Numbered from the stretch's first letter, positions 17,591 through 26,814 are shown. The stretch is DNA of 64,000 nucleotides from CAIQPS01 sp963783835 (GCA_963783835.1 CAWAOX010000013.1:310001-374000), one strand, 5' to 3'. Numbers and translations: made by a program. Notes: generated from the letters alone by a model not told the origin.

Positions 17591-18911
17591 CACGACCCGC
17601 CGACGAGGCGCAACTGAGCGAGATCCTTGCCCAGGCGAACAGCGACGGTACCGCCTGTCGCATCGCCGGCGGCTCGACCAAACAGGAGTGGGGCCATCCC
17701 GGCCGCTTCGACCTGCTGCTGAGCACGGCCGGTCTGCACGGCTGCACCGATGTCGATGCCGACAACCTGACCCTTTCGGCGGCCGCCGGCACGACAGTGG
17801 CCGAAGCGCGTGCGCAGGCCGACGCGGTCAACCGCATCCTTCCGCTCGACCCGGGCCGGCCTGGCCGGGCCACGATCGGGGGAGTAGCGGCCACCGGTGA
17901 TCAGGGGGCCCGGGCGGCGGGTTACGGCGGGCTGAGGGACGTGGTCCTCGGCGTCCGCGCGACTCTGGCCGACGGCAGCACCGTCAAGTTCGGCGGGCGG
18001 ACCATGAAGAACGTCACCGGATACGACATGACCAAGTTGTTCGTGGGATCCTTCGGGGTCCTCGGGGTCATCACCGAGGTCACGTTCCGCCTGCTCCCCC
18101 GCTACGACACCCAGGTGCTGGTCGTCTTGCCGCTTCCGTCCCTGGAGGAAGCCAAGGCGAGTGTAGCCCGCGTCCTCACCTCCTATCTGCAGCCCCTGGC
18201 TCTCGAAGTGGTGTCGGCCGACGCCCTTCCCCCTGACCTGGCAAGCAGCACCGCCAAGTTGCCCGGCCGGCGCGGCGCGACCGCACCCGCCACGGCCGGC
18301 GCGCCGGCCGCCGGGGCCCGGCCCCTGCTGCTGGCAGGATTCGGTGGGCACCGAGCCGCCGTCGACCGGTCGATACGAGAGGTGACCGAAGCTCACGCCG
18401 GGCCGCCCCCGCAGATACTGCGGGACGCGGACGCCGAGGCGCTGTACGAGCATCTGGCCGACGCTGGCGCCGCGCCCGCGGGTGCCGGCGGTGGTGACAC
18501 GGCCCGCCTCGGGCTGCGGGCAAGCGTCCCCATCAGCCGGGCGCTCGATGTGATTGCCGTGGCCCAGGGCTGCGCCGATGCGAACGGTCTGACCGTCGGC
18601 TACCGTGCCGGCGCAGTTCGCGGGCGCGTTGACCTTCTGTTCGGCGCGGCGGGAGAGGACGGCGGTGCTGAGGGGGCTTCGCCGCGCAGGGATCCCGCGT
18701 AGACGGCTTCGCCGCGTGCCTCTCCCAGGTACGCGCCGAGGCGGCCCGCATGGGCGGTTCGCTCTTCGTCACCGGCGGGGCCGGCCTACTGCCGTCCGGC
18801 TACGACGCCTGGGGAGACATGGGCCCGGCGCTGGCGCTGATGAAGCGCATCAAGGAGCGCTTCGACCCCAAGGGCGTGCTCAATCCCGGCCGCTTCGTGG
18901 GAGGTATCTGA
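17572..18911 (+). CDS. glcE: Glycolate oxidase subunit GlcE, FAD-binding (frameshifted)
   Basis: The first frame (GTG 17572 to TAG 18702) holds the FAD-binding half, with GRATIGGVAATGDQGARAAGY, KNVTGYDMTKLFVGSFGVLG and the middle region. The C-terminal end of the family (SGYDAWGDMGPALALMKRI, then RFDPKGVLNPGRF) continues in another frame from about 18672 to the TGA at 18911. The shift lies between 18665 and 18699, near a run of five G and a 12-bp direct repeat (GGCTTCGCCGCG). Two Ala/Gly/Pro-rich insertions (about residues 232-250 and 298-310) interrupt the domain. It is the small flavoprotein of the GlcDEF complex. Confidence 0.85.
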
Positions 18912-19858
18912 TGAGCGGCCAGGCAGTTCAGCCAACGACGGCCGAAGCCTCGGGCGCCGCCAAAAAAGCGGCGCCGCCCGAGGAGTTCCAGGCGCTCTAC
19001 GACCACGTGGTCACCTGCGGCAAGTGCGGCTTCTGCCAGCCCACGTGCCCCATATTCAGAGCGACCGGGCGAGAGGCGAACGTGGCCCGGGGCAAGGTGG
19101 CCCTGTTCCGCAACATCGTGGAGGAACGGACCGAGATAGGGCCGGACACCAAGGAGGCCTTCGCGAACTGCCTGCTCTGCCGGGCATGCACCGAGAGCTG
19201 CTTCTCGGCGGTCAAGACGGACGAGGTGGTGATCTCCTTCCGTCACGCTTACGCGGACCGCTTTGGGCGGGGCCTCCTGCAGCGGGGCGTTTTCCGTTCT
19301 CTGCTCCCCCGGCCCCGGCTGATGCGCGGTCTCGTTCAGGCCGTCTGGGTCATGCGCAAGACCGGGCTGCCCGACCTGGCCCGCCGGGCCGGCCTGATCG
19401 GCCTCCTCAATCCCAAGTTGGAGCGCGCCATGGAGTTGCGCGAGGGCACCCCGGGACCGCTCCTCTATGCCCGCCTGAAGGACCGGCCGCGGGATGCGGC
19501 CGCGGGAGCCGCCGGCCCGGGCGCGCCCCTCGTCGGCTACTGGATGTCCTGCGGCTATAACTACGTGCTGCCGGAGGTCGGGGAGGCGACGGTCAGGGTG
19601 CTCGAACGTCTGGGGAACCGGGTAGAGGTTCTCGATAACTGCTGCTGCGGGCTGGCCGCCTATGGATACGGCGACCTCGAAGCGGCCGCGAATCTCGCCC
19701 GCGAGAACGTGCGCAGGCTCGGAGATCTGGAGCGGTTCGACGTGATCGTTTCGGAATGCGGAAGTTGCTCGGGGCACCTCAAGGAGTACGCTGAGTTGCT
19801 GGCGGGCGATCCGGCGTGGGCGGAGCGGGCCGCAGCTGTTGACCGAAAAAGTGCGTAG
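18911..19858 (+). CDS. glcF: Glycolate oxidase iron-sulfur subunit GlcF, N-terminal part (frameshifted)
   Basis: Starts at ATG 18911, overlapping the glcE stop (TGATG). Two 4Fe-4S motifs, CGKCGFCQPTCP and CLLCRACTESCF, are followed by the first CCG cysteine domain (SCGYN, DNCCCGLAAYG). GlcF passes electrons from the flavoprotein subunits to quinone. The frame closes at 19858, but the second CCG domain is found immediately after it in the next frame. The shift lies at about 19829-19836, where CAGCTGTTGACC should read on into TEKVRSFSEFV. Confidence 0.88.
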   Translation: MSGQAVQPTTAEASGAAKKAAPPEEFQALYDHVVTCGKCGFCQPTCPIFRATGREANVARGKVALFRNIVEERTEIGPDTKEAFANCLLCRACTESCFSAVKTDEVVISFRHAYADRFGRGLLQRGVFRSLLPRPRLMRGLVQAVWVMRKTGLPDLARRAGLIGLLNPKLERAMELREGTPGPLLYARLKDRPRDAAAGAAGPGAPLVGYWMSCGYNYVLPEVGEATVRVLERLGNRVEVLDNCCCGLAAYGYGDLEAAANLARENVRRLGDLERFDVIVSECGSCSGHLKEYAELLAGDPAWAERAAAVDRKSA

Positions 19859-20336
19859 CTTCAGCGAGTTCGTCGCGGAACACGGCGGGTTGGCGGCAGC
19901 CGGGTCCGTTACGGGAGCCGCGGCCGCGACCGCGCAGCCGGCCGGGGCGGGTGCTGCCGAGGTGGGCGCGGCCGAGCGCGTACCTATCGTCATCACCTAC
20001 CACGAGCCCTGTCACCTGGGCCGGCGGTATCAGAACGTCACTGCTCAGCCGCGGCAGATACTGCGCTCGCTCGAAGGCTACGAGTTCCGGGAGGCCGCGG
20101 AGTCAGACTCCTGCTGCGGAGCGGCCGGCACCTACGGGGTGCTCCACCCGGAAACATCGGCCGCGATCATCGAACGGAAGGCCGGCTTCATCAAGGACAC
20201 GGGGGCGACTGTGGTCGCGACCGAGTGCCCGTCCTGCATGATGCAGCTCGCCTACGGCCTGAAGCAGGCGGGTATCGAGGCCGAGGTGGTCAACATCAGC
20301 CAGCTGTGCGACCAGGAGTTGCGGGACCCCGGCTAG
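19839..20336 (+). CDS. glcF: GlcF, C-terminal part with second CCG domain
   Basis: A 165-residue continuation of glcF in the next frame. YHEPCHLGRRYQN and DSCCGAAGTYG, followed by CPSCMMQL, form the second cysteine-rich (CCG) domain. The region between the two halves holds a long Gly/Ala-rich insertion (about residues 18-46 here). A TTG at 19839 could start it, but no other GlcF is split at this point, so an indel is the simpler reading. Confidence 0.8.
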   Translation: MTEKVRSFSEFVAEHGGLAAAGSVTGAAAATAQPAGAGAAEVGAAERVPIVITYHEPCHLGRRYQNVTAQPRQILRSLEGYEFREAAESDSCCGAAGTYGVLHPETSAAIIERKAGFIKDTGATVVATECPSCMMQLAYGLKQAGIEAEVVNISQLCDQELRDPG

Positions 20337-20356
20337 GAGCCGAGAGACGGCCCCGA

Positions 20357-21295
20357 TCAGGAGCCGCGGACCCGCGCTTCCAAGTAGCGCGCAGCGTGGT
20401 AGGAGGCGAAGGCGCCGCGCGCACACGCGGTGACCACCTGTTTCAACTCGTAGTCGGTGACGTCCCCGGCGGCGTAGAGGCCCGGGTATGAGGTCATACC
20501 GTTCCGGTCGACCTTGACGAAGCCTCCCTCGTCCAGTTCGCACAGATCCGCCACAAGGGCGCTCTGCGCGTCGATCCCCACGAACTCGAACAACCCATCC
20601 AGAGGGAGGAGTTTCTCGCTGCCATCCTCCTTTGCCCGCAGGCGCACGCCCACCACCTTGCCCCCCTCCCCGACGATCTCCGAGATCGTGTAGGAGAGAT
20701 GCATGGTGATCTGAGGATGGAAGAAACATTCATCCTGTAGGCACTGGGTCGCGCGCAGCTCGTCTCGCCGGTGGATCAGGTGCACTTCCTTCGCTATCTT
20801 CGCCAGGTAGAGGGCTTCTTGCGTGGCCGAGTCTCCGCCTCCCACCACTGCCACGACTTTGTCGTGGTAGAGGGGACCATCGCAGGTGGCGCACCATGAG
20901 ACGCCACGGCCGGTGAAGTCGGCCTCGCCCGGCACTCCCAGCTTCTTGGGGATAGCTCCGGTGGCGAGGATGACCACGCGAGCATCCACATCCTTGCCGT
21001 CCACCGTGAGGATGAAGTCCTGTCCGTTCCGCCGTATGGCCTCGACGGGAGAGATGTTGTGGAACTCGGCTCCGGCGGCCTCGGCCTGCTGGTACATGAA
21101 ATCGCCCAGTTCCTGACCGCTCACACCTTTGGGAAACCCCGGGTAGTTCTCTACCCAGGAAGCGGAGACGATCTGCCCTCCAGGGAAGGCCATCTCGAAC
21201 ACGTCCGTCTTGACCCTTGCCCTCGCGCTGTAGATGGCGGCCGTGAGTCCGGCAGGTCCTCCGCCTACGATCGCGATGTCGATAGCCTCAGCCAC
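20357..21295 (-). CDS. trxB: Thioredoxin reductase
   Basis: A 312-residue flavoprotein. The GTG at 21295 is chosen for the GGAGGACGCA site before it. Motifs in order: IVGGGPAGLTAAIY (FAD), WCATCDG (the redox-active Cys pair), VVGGGDSATQEALYL (NADPH) and GLYAAGDVTD (FAD ribityl). It reduces thioredoxin with NADPH in the cytoplasm. Confidence 0.95.
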   Translation of the reverse strand: MAEAIDIAIVGGGPAGLTAAIYSARARVKTDVFEMAFPGGQIVSASWVENYPGFPKGVSGQELGDFMYQQAEAAGAEFHNISPVEAIRRNGQDFILTVDGKDVDARVVILATGAIPKKLGVPGEADFTGRGVSWCATCDGPLYHDKVVAVVGGGDSATQEALYLAKIAKEVHLIHRRDELRATQCLQDECFFHPQITMHLSYTISEIVGEGGKVVGVRLRAKEDGSEKLLPLDGLFEFVGIDAQSALVADLCELDEGGFVKVDRNGMTSYPGLYAAGDVTDYELKQVVTACARGAFASYHAARYLEARVRGS

Positions 21296-21430
21296 TGCGT
21301 CCTCCCTCTGGCCTTCCGGTCGCCCCCGGGCGGCATGCCCACCCACTCGCCAAGTGTACCTTCTCTCGACCCGCCGATAGCGCGGCTGCTACCATGGACT
21401 GCCCTACCTGATCTACAAAGGAGTCGCCCC

Positions 21431-21790
21431 ATGGCCGCTGGATCCATCCGTCTGATCGTCCGCCAGGGCATCGTGCCGGGCAAGCTGGATGACTTCAAGA
21501 AGATGGCCGAGGAACTGACCTGCGGCGTCGAAGAAAACGAGCCCACCACTCTCGGCTACGAATGGTTCGTCGACGAAGCCGGCACGAGCTGCTACCTGAA
21601 CGAGTACTACGGAAGTTCCGAGGACTTCCTCCTGCATTTCTCGGCTCTGGGGCCGAAACTCGGGGCCATGCTCGCGGTCTCGCCGATGCAGGAGATGATC
21701 GTGCTCGGCGATCCGAGCCCGGAGATCAAGGAGATGCTCGGCAACCTGGGCGCCAAGTTCTACGCGCCGACCGTGGGCTTCTGCCGGTAA
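21431..21790 (+). CDS. Antibiotic biosynthesis monooxygenase (ABM)-like protein
   Basis: A 119-residue protein; the ATG at 21431 follows AAAGGAG. IRLIVRQGIVPGKLDDFKKM and YEWFVDEAGTSCYLNEYYGS are the beta-strand and helix pattern of small ABM/quinol monooxygenase proteins, which act as dimers without a cofactor. The C-terminus carries an extra GDPSPEIKEMLGNLGAKFY helix. Substrate unknown. Confidence 0.75.
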   Translation: MAAGSIRLIVRQGIVPGKLDDFKKMAEELTCGVEENEPTTLGYEWFVDEAGTSCYLNEYYGSSEDFLLHFSALGPKLGAMLAVSPMQEMIVLGDPSPEIKEMLGNLGAKFYAPTVGFCR

Positions 21791-21812
21791 CGCCTGGCCG
21801 CAGCAGCGCCGG

Positions 21813-22499
21813 CTACGGACGCTCGGTCAAGGTCACCCCGCGCAGTTCGACCGCCCTATCCGCGGATTCGATCGTGAGGACGAACGGGCCTTTCGGGATG
21901 CCGTTCTCGATGATGGAGGCGATGGCGCCTTCGGTGCCTTTGAGCCGAGCCCAGTAGCCGATGCTGCCGTCCACCACGCCGTCATACGTCCCCGCGGGTA
22001 TGTCTTCGCCGACGAGATAAAGGCCGGGGCCGTACGTACCCTTGGCGTTCGCGGGTGGGGCCGTTGTCGGAGCGGAGGAGATCGCCCGGCTGAGCTCCTC
22101 CTTGAGGGCCTCGTTGGCCCGGTAATAGGTCCAATTCCGGTCTTCCACCTGGGAGGCGGCAGCCTCTAGCTCGCCAAGGCGGGCGTTCGCGTCGGCAAGC
22201 GCCGCTTCATCGCCCGAAGTCTGGGAACGGGCGATGAAGAACCCGGCCATGAGCCCGACAAGAAGCATGACCACGGCCATACCCAGCCACCCGTAGGAAC
22301 GACGGGGCCGGCCCTTGCCAGGCTCGGATGCGTCCGGCGCAGGTGCCGGCGGGGCGGCCCGGCCGGATACCGACGCCTGGCCGGCCGGGGGCGGCGGGTC
22401 GTTCGGAGAAGCCGGGCCGGCGGCAGGCCGGCCGGCAACGGGCGGCGGCCCGCCCGAAGAGCCGCCTTTTACAGGAGAATCGATATCCCAATCGTCCAT
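21813..22499 (-). CDS. Membrane-anchored hypothetical protein with coiled coil and C-terminal beta domain
   Basis: About 228 residues from ATG 22499. A Pro/Gly-rich cytoplasmic N-terminus (about 1-68), one membrane helix (WLGMAVVMLLVGLMAGFFIA), a coiled-coil segment (AALADANARLGELEAAASQV) and a C-terminal domain GLYLVGEDIPAGTYDG. The last motif recurs in many actinobacterial exported proteins of unknown role. It is divergent from the next gene, with 20 bp between the starts. Confidence 0.75.
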   Translation of the reverse strand: MDDWDIDSPVKGGSSGGPPPVAGRPAAGPASPNDPPPPAGQASVSGRAAPPAPAPDASEPGKGRPRRSYGWLGMAVVMLLVGLMAGFFIARSQTSGDEAALADANARLGELEAAASQVEDRNWTYYRANEALKEELSRAISSAPTTAPPANAKGTYGPGLYLVGEDIPAGTYDGVVDGSIGYWARLKGTEGAIASIIENGIPKGPFVLTIESADRAVELRGVTLTERP

Positions 22500-22519
22500 A
22501 GAGGCTATTATCGCATTGT

Positions 22520-23023
22520 ATGGGACGAAAGCGCCTGGCATGGATATTGCTACCCGCGGCCATCATCATCATGGCGGTGGCGACGCTTGTGGTGTCGAGC
22601 TATCAGAAGGAAGCGGGCATAGTCGCGCCCGGGAAGGGCGGGCGGGCCGCGGTAGCCGCCGTCGCCGAGGCGCGGAACGCCGCTTCGGGGACGGGCGCCG
22701 GCGATTACGACACCTTCAGCAAGTCGCTGGCCGTGGCGATCGTGGAGGCGAGGAACATGCCCACCACCAACCCGGCCGAGACGCGGCTGCAGATCGATCT
22801 CACCAAGACGCTCGATTGCCTTCTGGCTTCGCGAGAGGCGTGGCAGGCCGAACTCGACCAGGTCTGGGACCCGTCCATCGGCGGCTCTCCTGGTTACTGG
22901 CGGACCATGCATCCGGCCCTGACGGAACAGGCTGCCGGTCAGCTGACGGCGGAACAGGTTCGGGAGTGGTCCGGCGCCGCCGCGGACTATTGGCTCCAGA
23001 AAGCTCTCGATCTGACCGAGTAA
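22520..23023 (+). CDS. Hypothetical membrane-anchored protein, 167 aa
   Basis: An N-terminal signal-anchor (about 6-26) is followed by a mostly helical domain ending in AAADYWLQKALDLTE. No family recognised. It lies 12 bp before the DUF2721 gene and is probably co-transcribed with it. Confidence 0.7.
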   Translation: MGRKRLAWILLPAAIIIMAVATLVVSSYQKEAGIVAPGKGGRAAVAAVAEARNAASGTGAGDYDTFSKSLAVAIVEARNMPTTNPAETRLQIDLTKTLDCLLASREAWQAELDQVWDPSIGGSPGYWRTMHPALTEQAAGQLTAEQVREWSGAAADYWLQKALDLTE

Positions 23024-23035
23024 GGGGACGCCTAC

Positions 23036-23491
23036 GTGGACACGCTGGACACATCCCAACTCGTTACCGTTCTGCAGACCGCGGTAGGGCCCGTCGTTGT
23101 GATCTCCGGCGTGGGCCTGCTTCTTTTGACCATGACGAACCGGCTGGGCAGGATCGTCGACCGCTCCCGCGCCCTCGCGCATCAGGCCAGAACGGCCACC
23201 GGCCAGGAGCGGGAGACTGCGCTCGCTCAGCTTCGGATACTGCATGACCGGGCCGAGTTGGTGCGCTGGGCGATAGCCCTTGCCGCCTTCTGCGTCCTTT
23301 TTGTGGCGCTGCTGGTCATCTCCTTGTTCGTCACCGCCCTGTTCGGCGTCGAAGTGGCCTGGCTGATCGCGGGATTCTTCATCGTGAGCATGGTGTGTCT
23401 TGTTGCTTCGCTCGTCATGTTCATACGCGACATCAACAAGTCTCTGCGCGCCACCGCTCTCGAGGTGGGCGAGGAGTGGCAGAAGGAATAG
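23036..23491 (+). CDS. DUF2721 family membrane protein
   Basis: A 151-residue protein with a GTG start. Three membrane segments (about 16-33, 75-98 and 105-130) surround a polar loop, MTNRLGRIVDRSRALAHQAR, which is the DUF2721 signature. Function unknown in the family. Confidence 0.85.
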   Translation: MDTLDTSQLVTVLQTAVGPVVVISGVGLLLLTMTNRLGRIVDRSRALAHQARTATGQERETALAQLRILHDRAELVRWAIALAAFCVLFVALLVISLFVTALFGVEVAWLIAGFFIVSMVCLVASLVMFIRDINKSLRATALEVGEEWQKE

Positions 23492-23545
23492 TGGGCGGCG
23501 CTACCGGCCTCGGCGCGGGCAGCCCTCGACGCCGGCGCTTCTGCG

Positions 23546-24460
23546 CTACCTACCGCCGTCGCCCTCCGCCGCCGCCGGCCGGCCCCGAAGATCGGGCAGA
23601 AGCATCGAGGTCTGTCGCCGGTATTCCTCGTAGCCGGCCCGCGTCGCCAGAGCCCGCTTCTCCATCATCGGCACGCTCACGAAGACGAACATGAGAGTGA
23701 TGGCCGCTGCTCCGACCCCGGTCCACCACCAGACTGGGCCGGCGGAGAGCGCGAAGATCCAGAGCCCCCACCACGTGGTGATCTCGCCCAGGTAGTTCGG
23801 GTGCCGGCTGTGAGCCCAGAGGCCGGTGCGCATGCACCATCCCCGATTGGCCGGATCGTTGCGGAAGCCGCGTAGCTGCTCGTCGGCGAGGAAGGCCAGA
23901 GCTATCGCCCCGAGGGTGACGAGCGTGGCGACGGCATCCAGCCAACCGAGCCCGTCCGCCCCGGGGCTCGCGATCGCATACATCGGCAGGCATCCGATGA
24001 AGACCATGACCGTCGGGAACAGATGTATCCCCAGAAAGCTGACCGGCCAGTAGAGGCGGCCGAAGCGCCGGCGGAAGTCCGCATAACGGAAATCTTCCTT
24101 TGCCAGACCCGGCCAGTCGCGGTAGAAGTTGCTGGTGAGCCTGAGGGCGTAGAGCAGCACCAGGACGGTCACCAGGATCTGGCGGCCGCTGAGGTCACCC
24201 CAGCCCGCCCAGACGTAGTACCCGGCGATGGCGAGCGGCTGCAGGCTCCAGTAAGGGTCGTACATGCTGGAGTTATCGAAAGCGACGGAGGCAGCGAAGA
24301 TGACGGTGGTGGCGGCCAGAGTGCCCAGCGCGAGCTGGGCAAGCGGCGCCGCCACCCCGGTAGCGCGCACCACCAGTACCGCGACGGCCAGAGCGGCCAC
24401 GTAGGCCGCGGCGCTTGTCGCCACACCTGCCGCCCTGCTCGTACGCATGGTCTTCTTCAT
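23546..24460 (-). CDS. DUF1295 membrane protein (steroid 5-alpha-reductase-like fold)
   Basis: A 304-residue protein with about seven membrane segments. The C-terminal pattern GLWAHSRHPNYLGEITTWWG is the NADPH-binding signature of the isoprenylcysteine methyltransferase / steroid reductase superfamily, and YDPYWSLQPLAI and DWPGLAKEDFRY are DUF1295 motifs. It may reduce a lipid; the substrate is unknown. Confidence 0.88.
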   Translation of the reverse strand: MKKTMRTSRAAGVATSAAAYVAALAVAVLVVRATGVAAPLAQLALGTLAATTVIFAASVAFDNSSMYDPYWSLQPLAIAGYYVWAGWGDLSGRQILVTVLVLLYALRLTSNFYRDWPGLAKEDFRYADFRRRFGRLYWPVSFLGIHLFPTVMVFIGCLPMYAIASPGADGLGWLDAVATLVTLGAIALAFLADEQLRGFRNDPANRGWCMRTGLWAHSRHPNYLGEITTWWGLWIFALSAGPVWWWTGVGAAAITLMFVFVSVPMMEKRALATRAGYEEYRRQTSMLLPDLRGRPAAAEGDGGR

Positions 24461-24502
24461 CCCGGGTCAGCATACCGGGTGGAGATGTGAGAAGGTAGGG
24501 CT

Positions 24503-24907
24503 ATGAGCCGCCTTGCGCGCATCCGAACCATCGCCGGCGTTCTTGCCGCGCTCGCCCTGGCGGCCGTACTCCTCCTTGCCGTTGGATGCGGAGAGAAGAC
24601 GGTCACCGACAGCGGCGTACAGGGCGAAGTGCGTATCGGACCGGTCAACCCAGTGGAGCAGCTGGGCGTGCAGAACGACGCTCCCTACGCCGCCACCCTG
24701 CGGATCAAGCGGGCTTCCGACGGGAAGATGGTGGCCGAGACGACATCCGCGGCCGACGGCTCCTTCCGCGTCGCGCTGGCCCCTGGCGACTACGTCCTCG
24801 AACCGGTGAACGGCGATCCCCTCCCCACGGCCCAGCCCCAGGATCTCACCGTCGCACCCGGCCGGTTCACTACCGTCCGGGTGGACTACGACTCGGGCAT
24901 TCGCTGA
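24503..24907 (+). CDS. Lipoprotein with a carboxypeptidase-regulatory-like beta domain
   Basis: A 134-residue protein. A signal ends in LAVGC. The mature part is a small beta sandwich: GVQGEVRIG, AATLRIKRASDGKMVAET, GSFRVALAPGDYVLEP and TTVRVDYD. This is the layout of transthyretin-like/carboxypeptidase regulatory domains. The 3' end overlaps the convergent DUF454 gene by 22 bp. Confidence 0.75.
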   Translation: MSRLARIRTIAGVLAALALAAVLLLAVGCGEKTVTDSGVQGEVRIGPVNPVEQLGVQNDAPYAATLRIKRASDGKMVAETTSAADGSFRVALAPGDYVLEPVNGDPLPTAQPQDLTVAPGRFTTVRVDYDSGIR

Positions 24908-25329
24908 TTGTCGAGCCCGGGCTGCCGCTCCCTGGTCTTCAGTCTGAGCACGTGCACCGTCACTCCCGCGCCGATGACCACGAGCAGCACACGCAACCAG
25001 AGGAACTGCGCGAACAGCGCCGCCGAGAGACCGATCACGGCCCAGAGAAAGACGAGAACCCCCACCTTGACCCACCGGGAGACGCCCTTGCCGGTGAGGT
25101 AGGCATCCAGTTGCCGGCCGAATACCCGATTGGACAGCAGCCAGGAGTGGGCCCGCCTCGAGCTACGCGCGTAACAGAAAGCGGCCAGTATCAAGAAGGG
25201 CGTGGTGGGGAGCAACGGCAGCACGACGCCCAGGGCCCCTAGGCCAAGCGCAAGAGACCCGGCCAGGAAGAATAGGACACGACGGATCCATCGGGGATCG
25301 GGTGTCGACGAAGTTCCGCGTCCGTTCAT
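24886..25329 (-). CDS. DUF454 (YbaN) family inner-membrane protein
   Basis: A 147-residue protein with three to four helices. The family signature LGLGALGVVLPLLPTTPFLI and FCYARSSRRAHSWLL is clear. Function unknown. It is divergent from the VOC-deaminase fusion. Confidence 0.88.
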   Translation of the reverse strand: MNGRGTSSTPDPRWIRRVLFFLAGSLALGLGALGVVLPLLPTTPFLILAAFCYARSSRRAHSWLLSNRVFGRQLDAYLTGKGVSRWVKVGVLVFLWAVIGLSAALFAQFLWLRVLLVVIGAGVTVHVLRLKTRERQPGLDNQRMPES

Positions 25330-25359
25330 CTTCTAGAACCACCAAGCCTAGGCTGAGAA

Positions 25360-25399
25360 CTCTCGAGTACTTGGGTACCCGAGAGCCGAACGGTAGAAT
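25360..25399 (+). promoter_or_regulatory. Probable promoter and inverted repeat before the VOC-deaminase gene
   Basis: TTGGGT (25371-25376) and TAGAAT (25394-25399) are 17 bp apart. An imperfect palindrome (arms CTCTCG at 25360 and CGAGAG ending at 25385, with inner GTAC repeats) spans the -35 box and may be an operator. Confidence 0.4.
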
Positions 25400-25434
25400 C
25401 GAGACAGTATCTTGACACGTTATCGAGCGGGAGC

Positions 25435-26790
25435 ATGATGACCGCCGGCATCCACCATGTCAGCTTCACCGTCTCCGACCTCGACCGGACGGTGGACTTC
25501 TACCGAAACGTGGTCGGCATGCGACTGGTCGGGCGCAAGCACCGGAAGGCCGAGGATCTGGGCGCGGCCCTGTTCGGGGCGGAGGCGCGCAAACCGGGGG
25601 CCGCGGAGATCCTCATCGCCGATATGGAACTGGGCGGCGCCCGCGTGGAGTTCATCCAGTACGTGGAGCCGGCGACGAAGCCCTATCCGGGCGACCCATC
25701 GGTGGCCGGTTCGGCCCACATCGCCATCCTGACCGAAGATATCGAGGGCGATTTCCGCCGCCTTCAGGCCGCCGGCGTGCGCTTTCATACTCCCGTGCGG
25801 ACCGTCCGCGACCCGGGCAAGCCGGTCTGGCGCTGGTGCTACTTCCGGGACCCGGATGGCATCTGCGTGGAACTGGTGGAGAGCGGGGGCTGGGCCGGCG
25901 AGGAAGCGGTCGGCGAGGATCCGTTGCAGCGGGAGGTCCGCCTTCTCCAGAGCGGCGACTACCGGGCCCTCGAGCGGCAGAGAAGCCACAAACGCCTCGC
26001 GTGGCTGACCGCACACGGTCATCCTGCCCGTCCGGGCACGCCGCTGCCGCCTGAGCCGGTCTCTCCCCGGGAGGCCTACGAACTCCTCTTCTTGGACTAC
26101 ATGGGACTGACTGCCGAGCAGATGCCGGTCGTGGAGGAGACGCTTGATCACATCGTGTGGCTTTCGCATGACCCCTGCCCGACGCTTGAGGCCTGCCACC
26201 GGCTGGGGATGGATACCAGGCAGGTGTGCCGGGCCGTCTCCGAGAAGCCGGTCCAGACCTTTCTCAGCAGGCTCGACCCGCGCCTCCGCTTCGTCCGCGA
26301 CTACGGCGCCATACGGCCTTACACCGCGCATTGCCGGGAGCAGATCGTGCGCGTCGACGTGGAAGCCATCATGCGCGACGCCATCCGGGAGGCCTTGCTC
26401 GCCAAGGCCGAGGGCAACAAGGGCTACGGCTGCCTGCTGCTCATGGGTGACCAAGTACTCGCCCGAGCCCACGACACGGCCGTCACCGGAGGCGATCCCA
26501 GCCTGCACGCTGAGCATAAGGCCATCCTGGAAGCCGTGAGAAGCCGGGGCGGTCCCGACCTGACCGGCGCGCTGCTGGTCTCCACTTGCGAGCCCTGCCC
26601 CATGTGCACCGGACTCGCGGTCTGGGCGGGGTTGACGACGATCATGTTCGGCTCGTCCATCGCCGACACGGCCGCGATGGGCCGAACGAGGATCCGCGTG
26701 GGAGCGGCCGAGATCGCCGAGCGCTCCCCGGGAGTGTTGGAAGTGATCGGCGGCGTGCTGCAAGAGGAGTGCGACCGGCTGTACAGGTAG
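25435..26790 (+). CDS. VOC/glyoxalase domain fused to a nucleoside-deaminase domain
   Basis: A continuous 451-residue ORF. Residues 1-145 form a VOC (glyoxalase/dioxygenase) domain: IHHVSFTVSDLDRTVDFYRN, AHIAILTEDIEGDFRRL and FRDPDGICVELVE. Residues about 190-300 are a helical linker with YELLFLDYMGLTAEQMP and SRLDPRLRFVRDYGAIRPY. Residues about 300-451 are a CMP/guanine-deaminase-like zinc domain with HAEHKAIL and CEPCPMC, the His-x-Glu and Cys-x2-Cys zinc and proton-shuttle set. The two enzyme classes are not normally joined. A deamination linked to a ring-opening or isomerising step is an inference. Confidence 0.85.
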   Translation: MMTAGIHHVSFTVSDLDRTVDFYRNVVGMRLVGRKHRKAEDLGAALFGAEARKPGAAEILIADMELGGARVEFIQYVEPATKPYPGDPSVAGSAHIAILTEDIEGDFRRLQAAGVRFHTPVRTVRDPGKPVWRWCYFRDPDGICVELVESGGWAGEEAVGEDPLQREVRLLQSGDYRALERQRSHKRLAWLTAHGHPARPGTPLPPEPVSPREAYELLFLDYMGLTAEQMPVVEETLDHIVWLSHDPCPTLEACHRLGMDTRQVCRAVSEKPVQTFLSRLDPRLRFVRDYGAIRPYTAHCREQIVRVDVEAIMRDAIREALLAKAEGNKGYGCLLLMGDQVLARAHDTAVTGGDPSLHAEHKAILEAVRSRGGPDLTGALLVSTCEPCPMCTGLAVWAGLTTIMFGSSIADTAAMGRTRIRVGAAEIAERSPGVLEVIGGVLQEECDRLYR

Positions 26791-26814
26791 GCGCCCCTCT
26801 CCAAAGAAATGAAA

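Noticed and set aside
25414..25419. TTGACA just before the VOC-deaminase start
   Set aside because: It is too close to the start codon and has no -10 box downstream; TTGGGT-17-TAGAAT upstream is better.
25420..26763. A long minus-strand frame across the VOC-deaminase gene
   Set aside because: No domain or start site; the plus-strand gene has two clear enzyme signatures.
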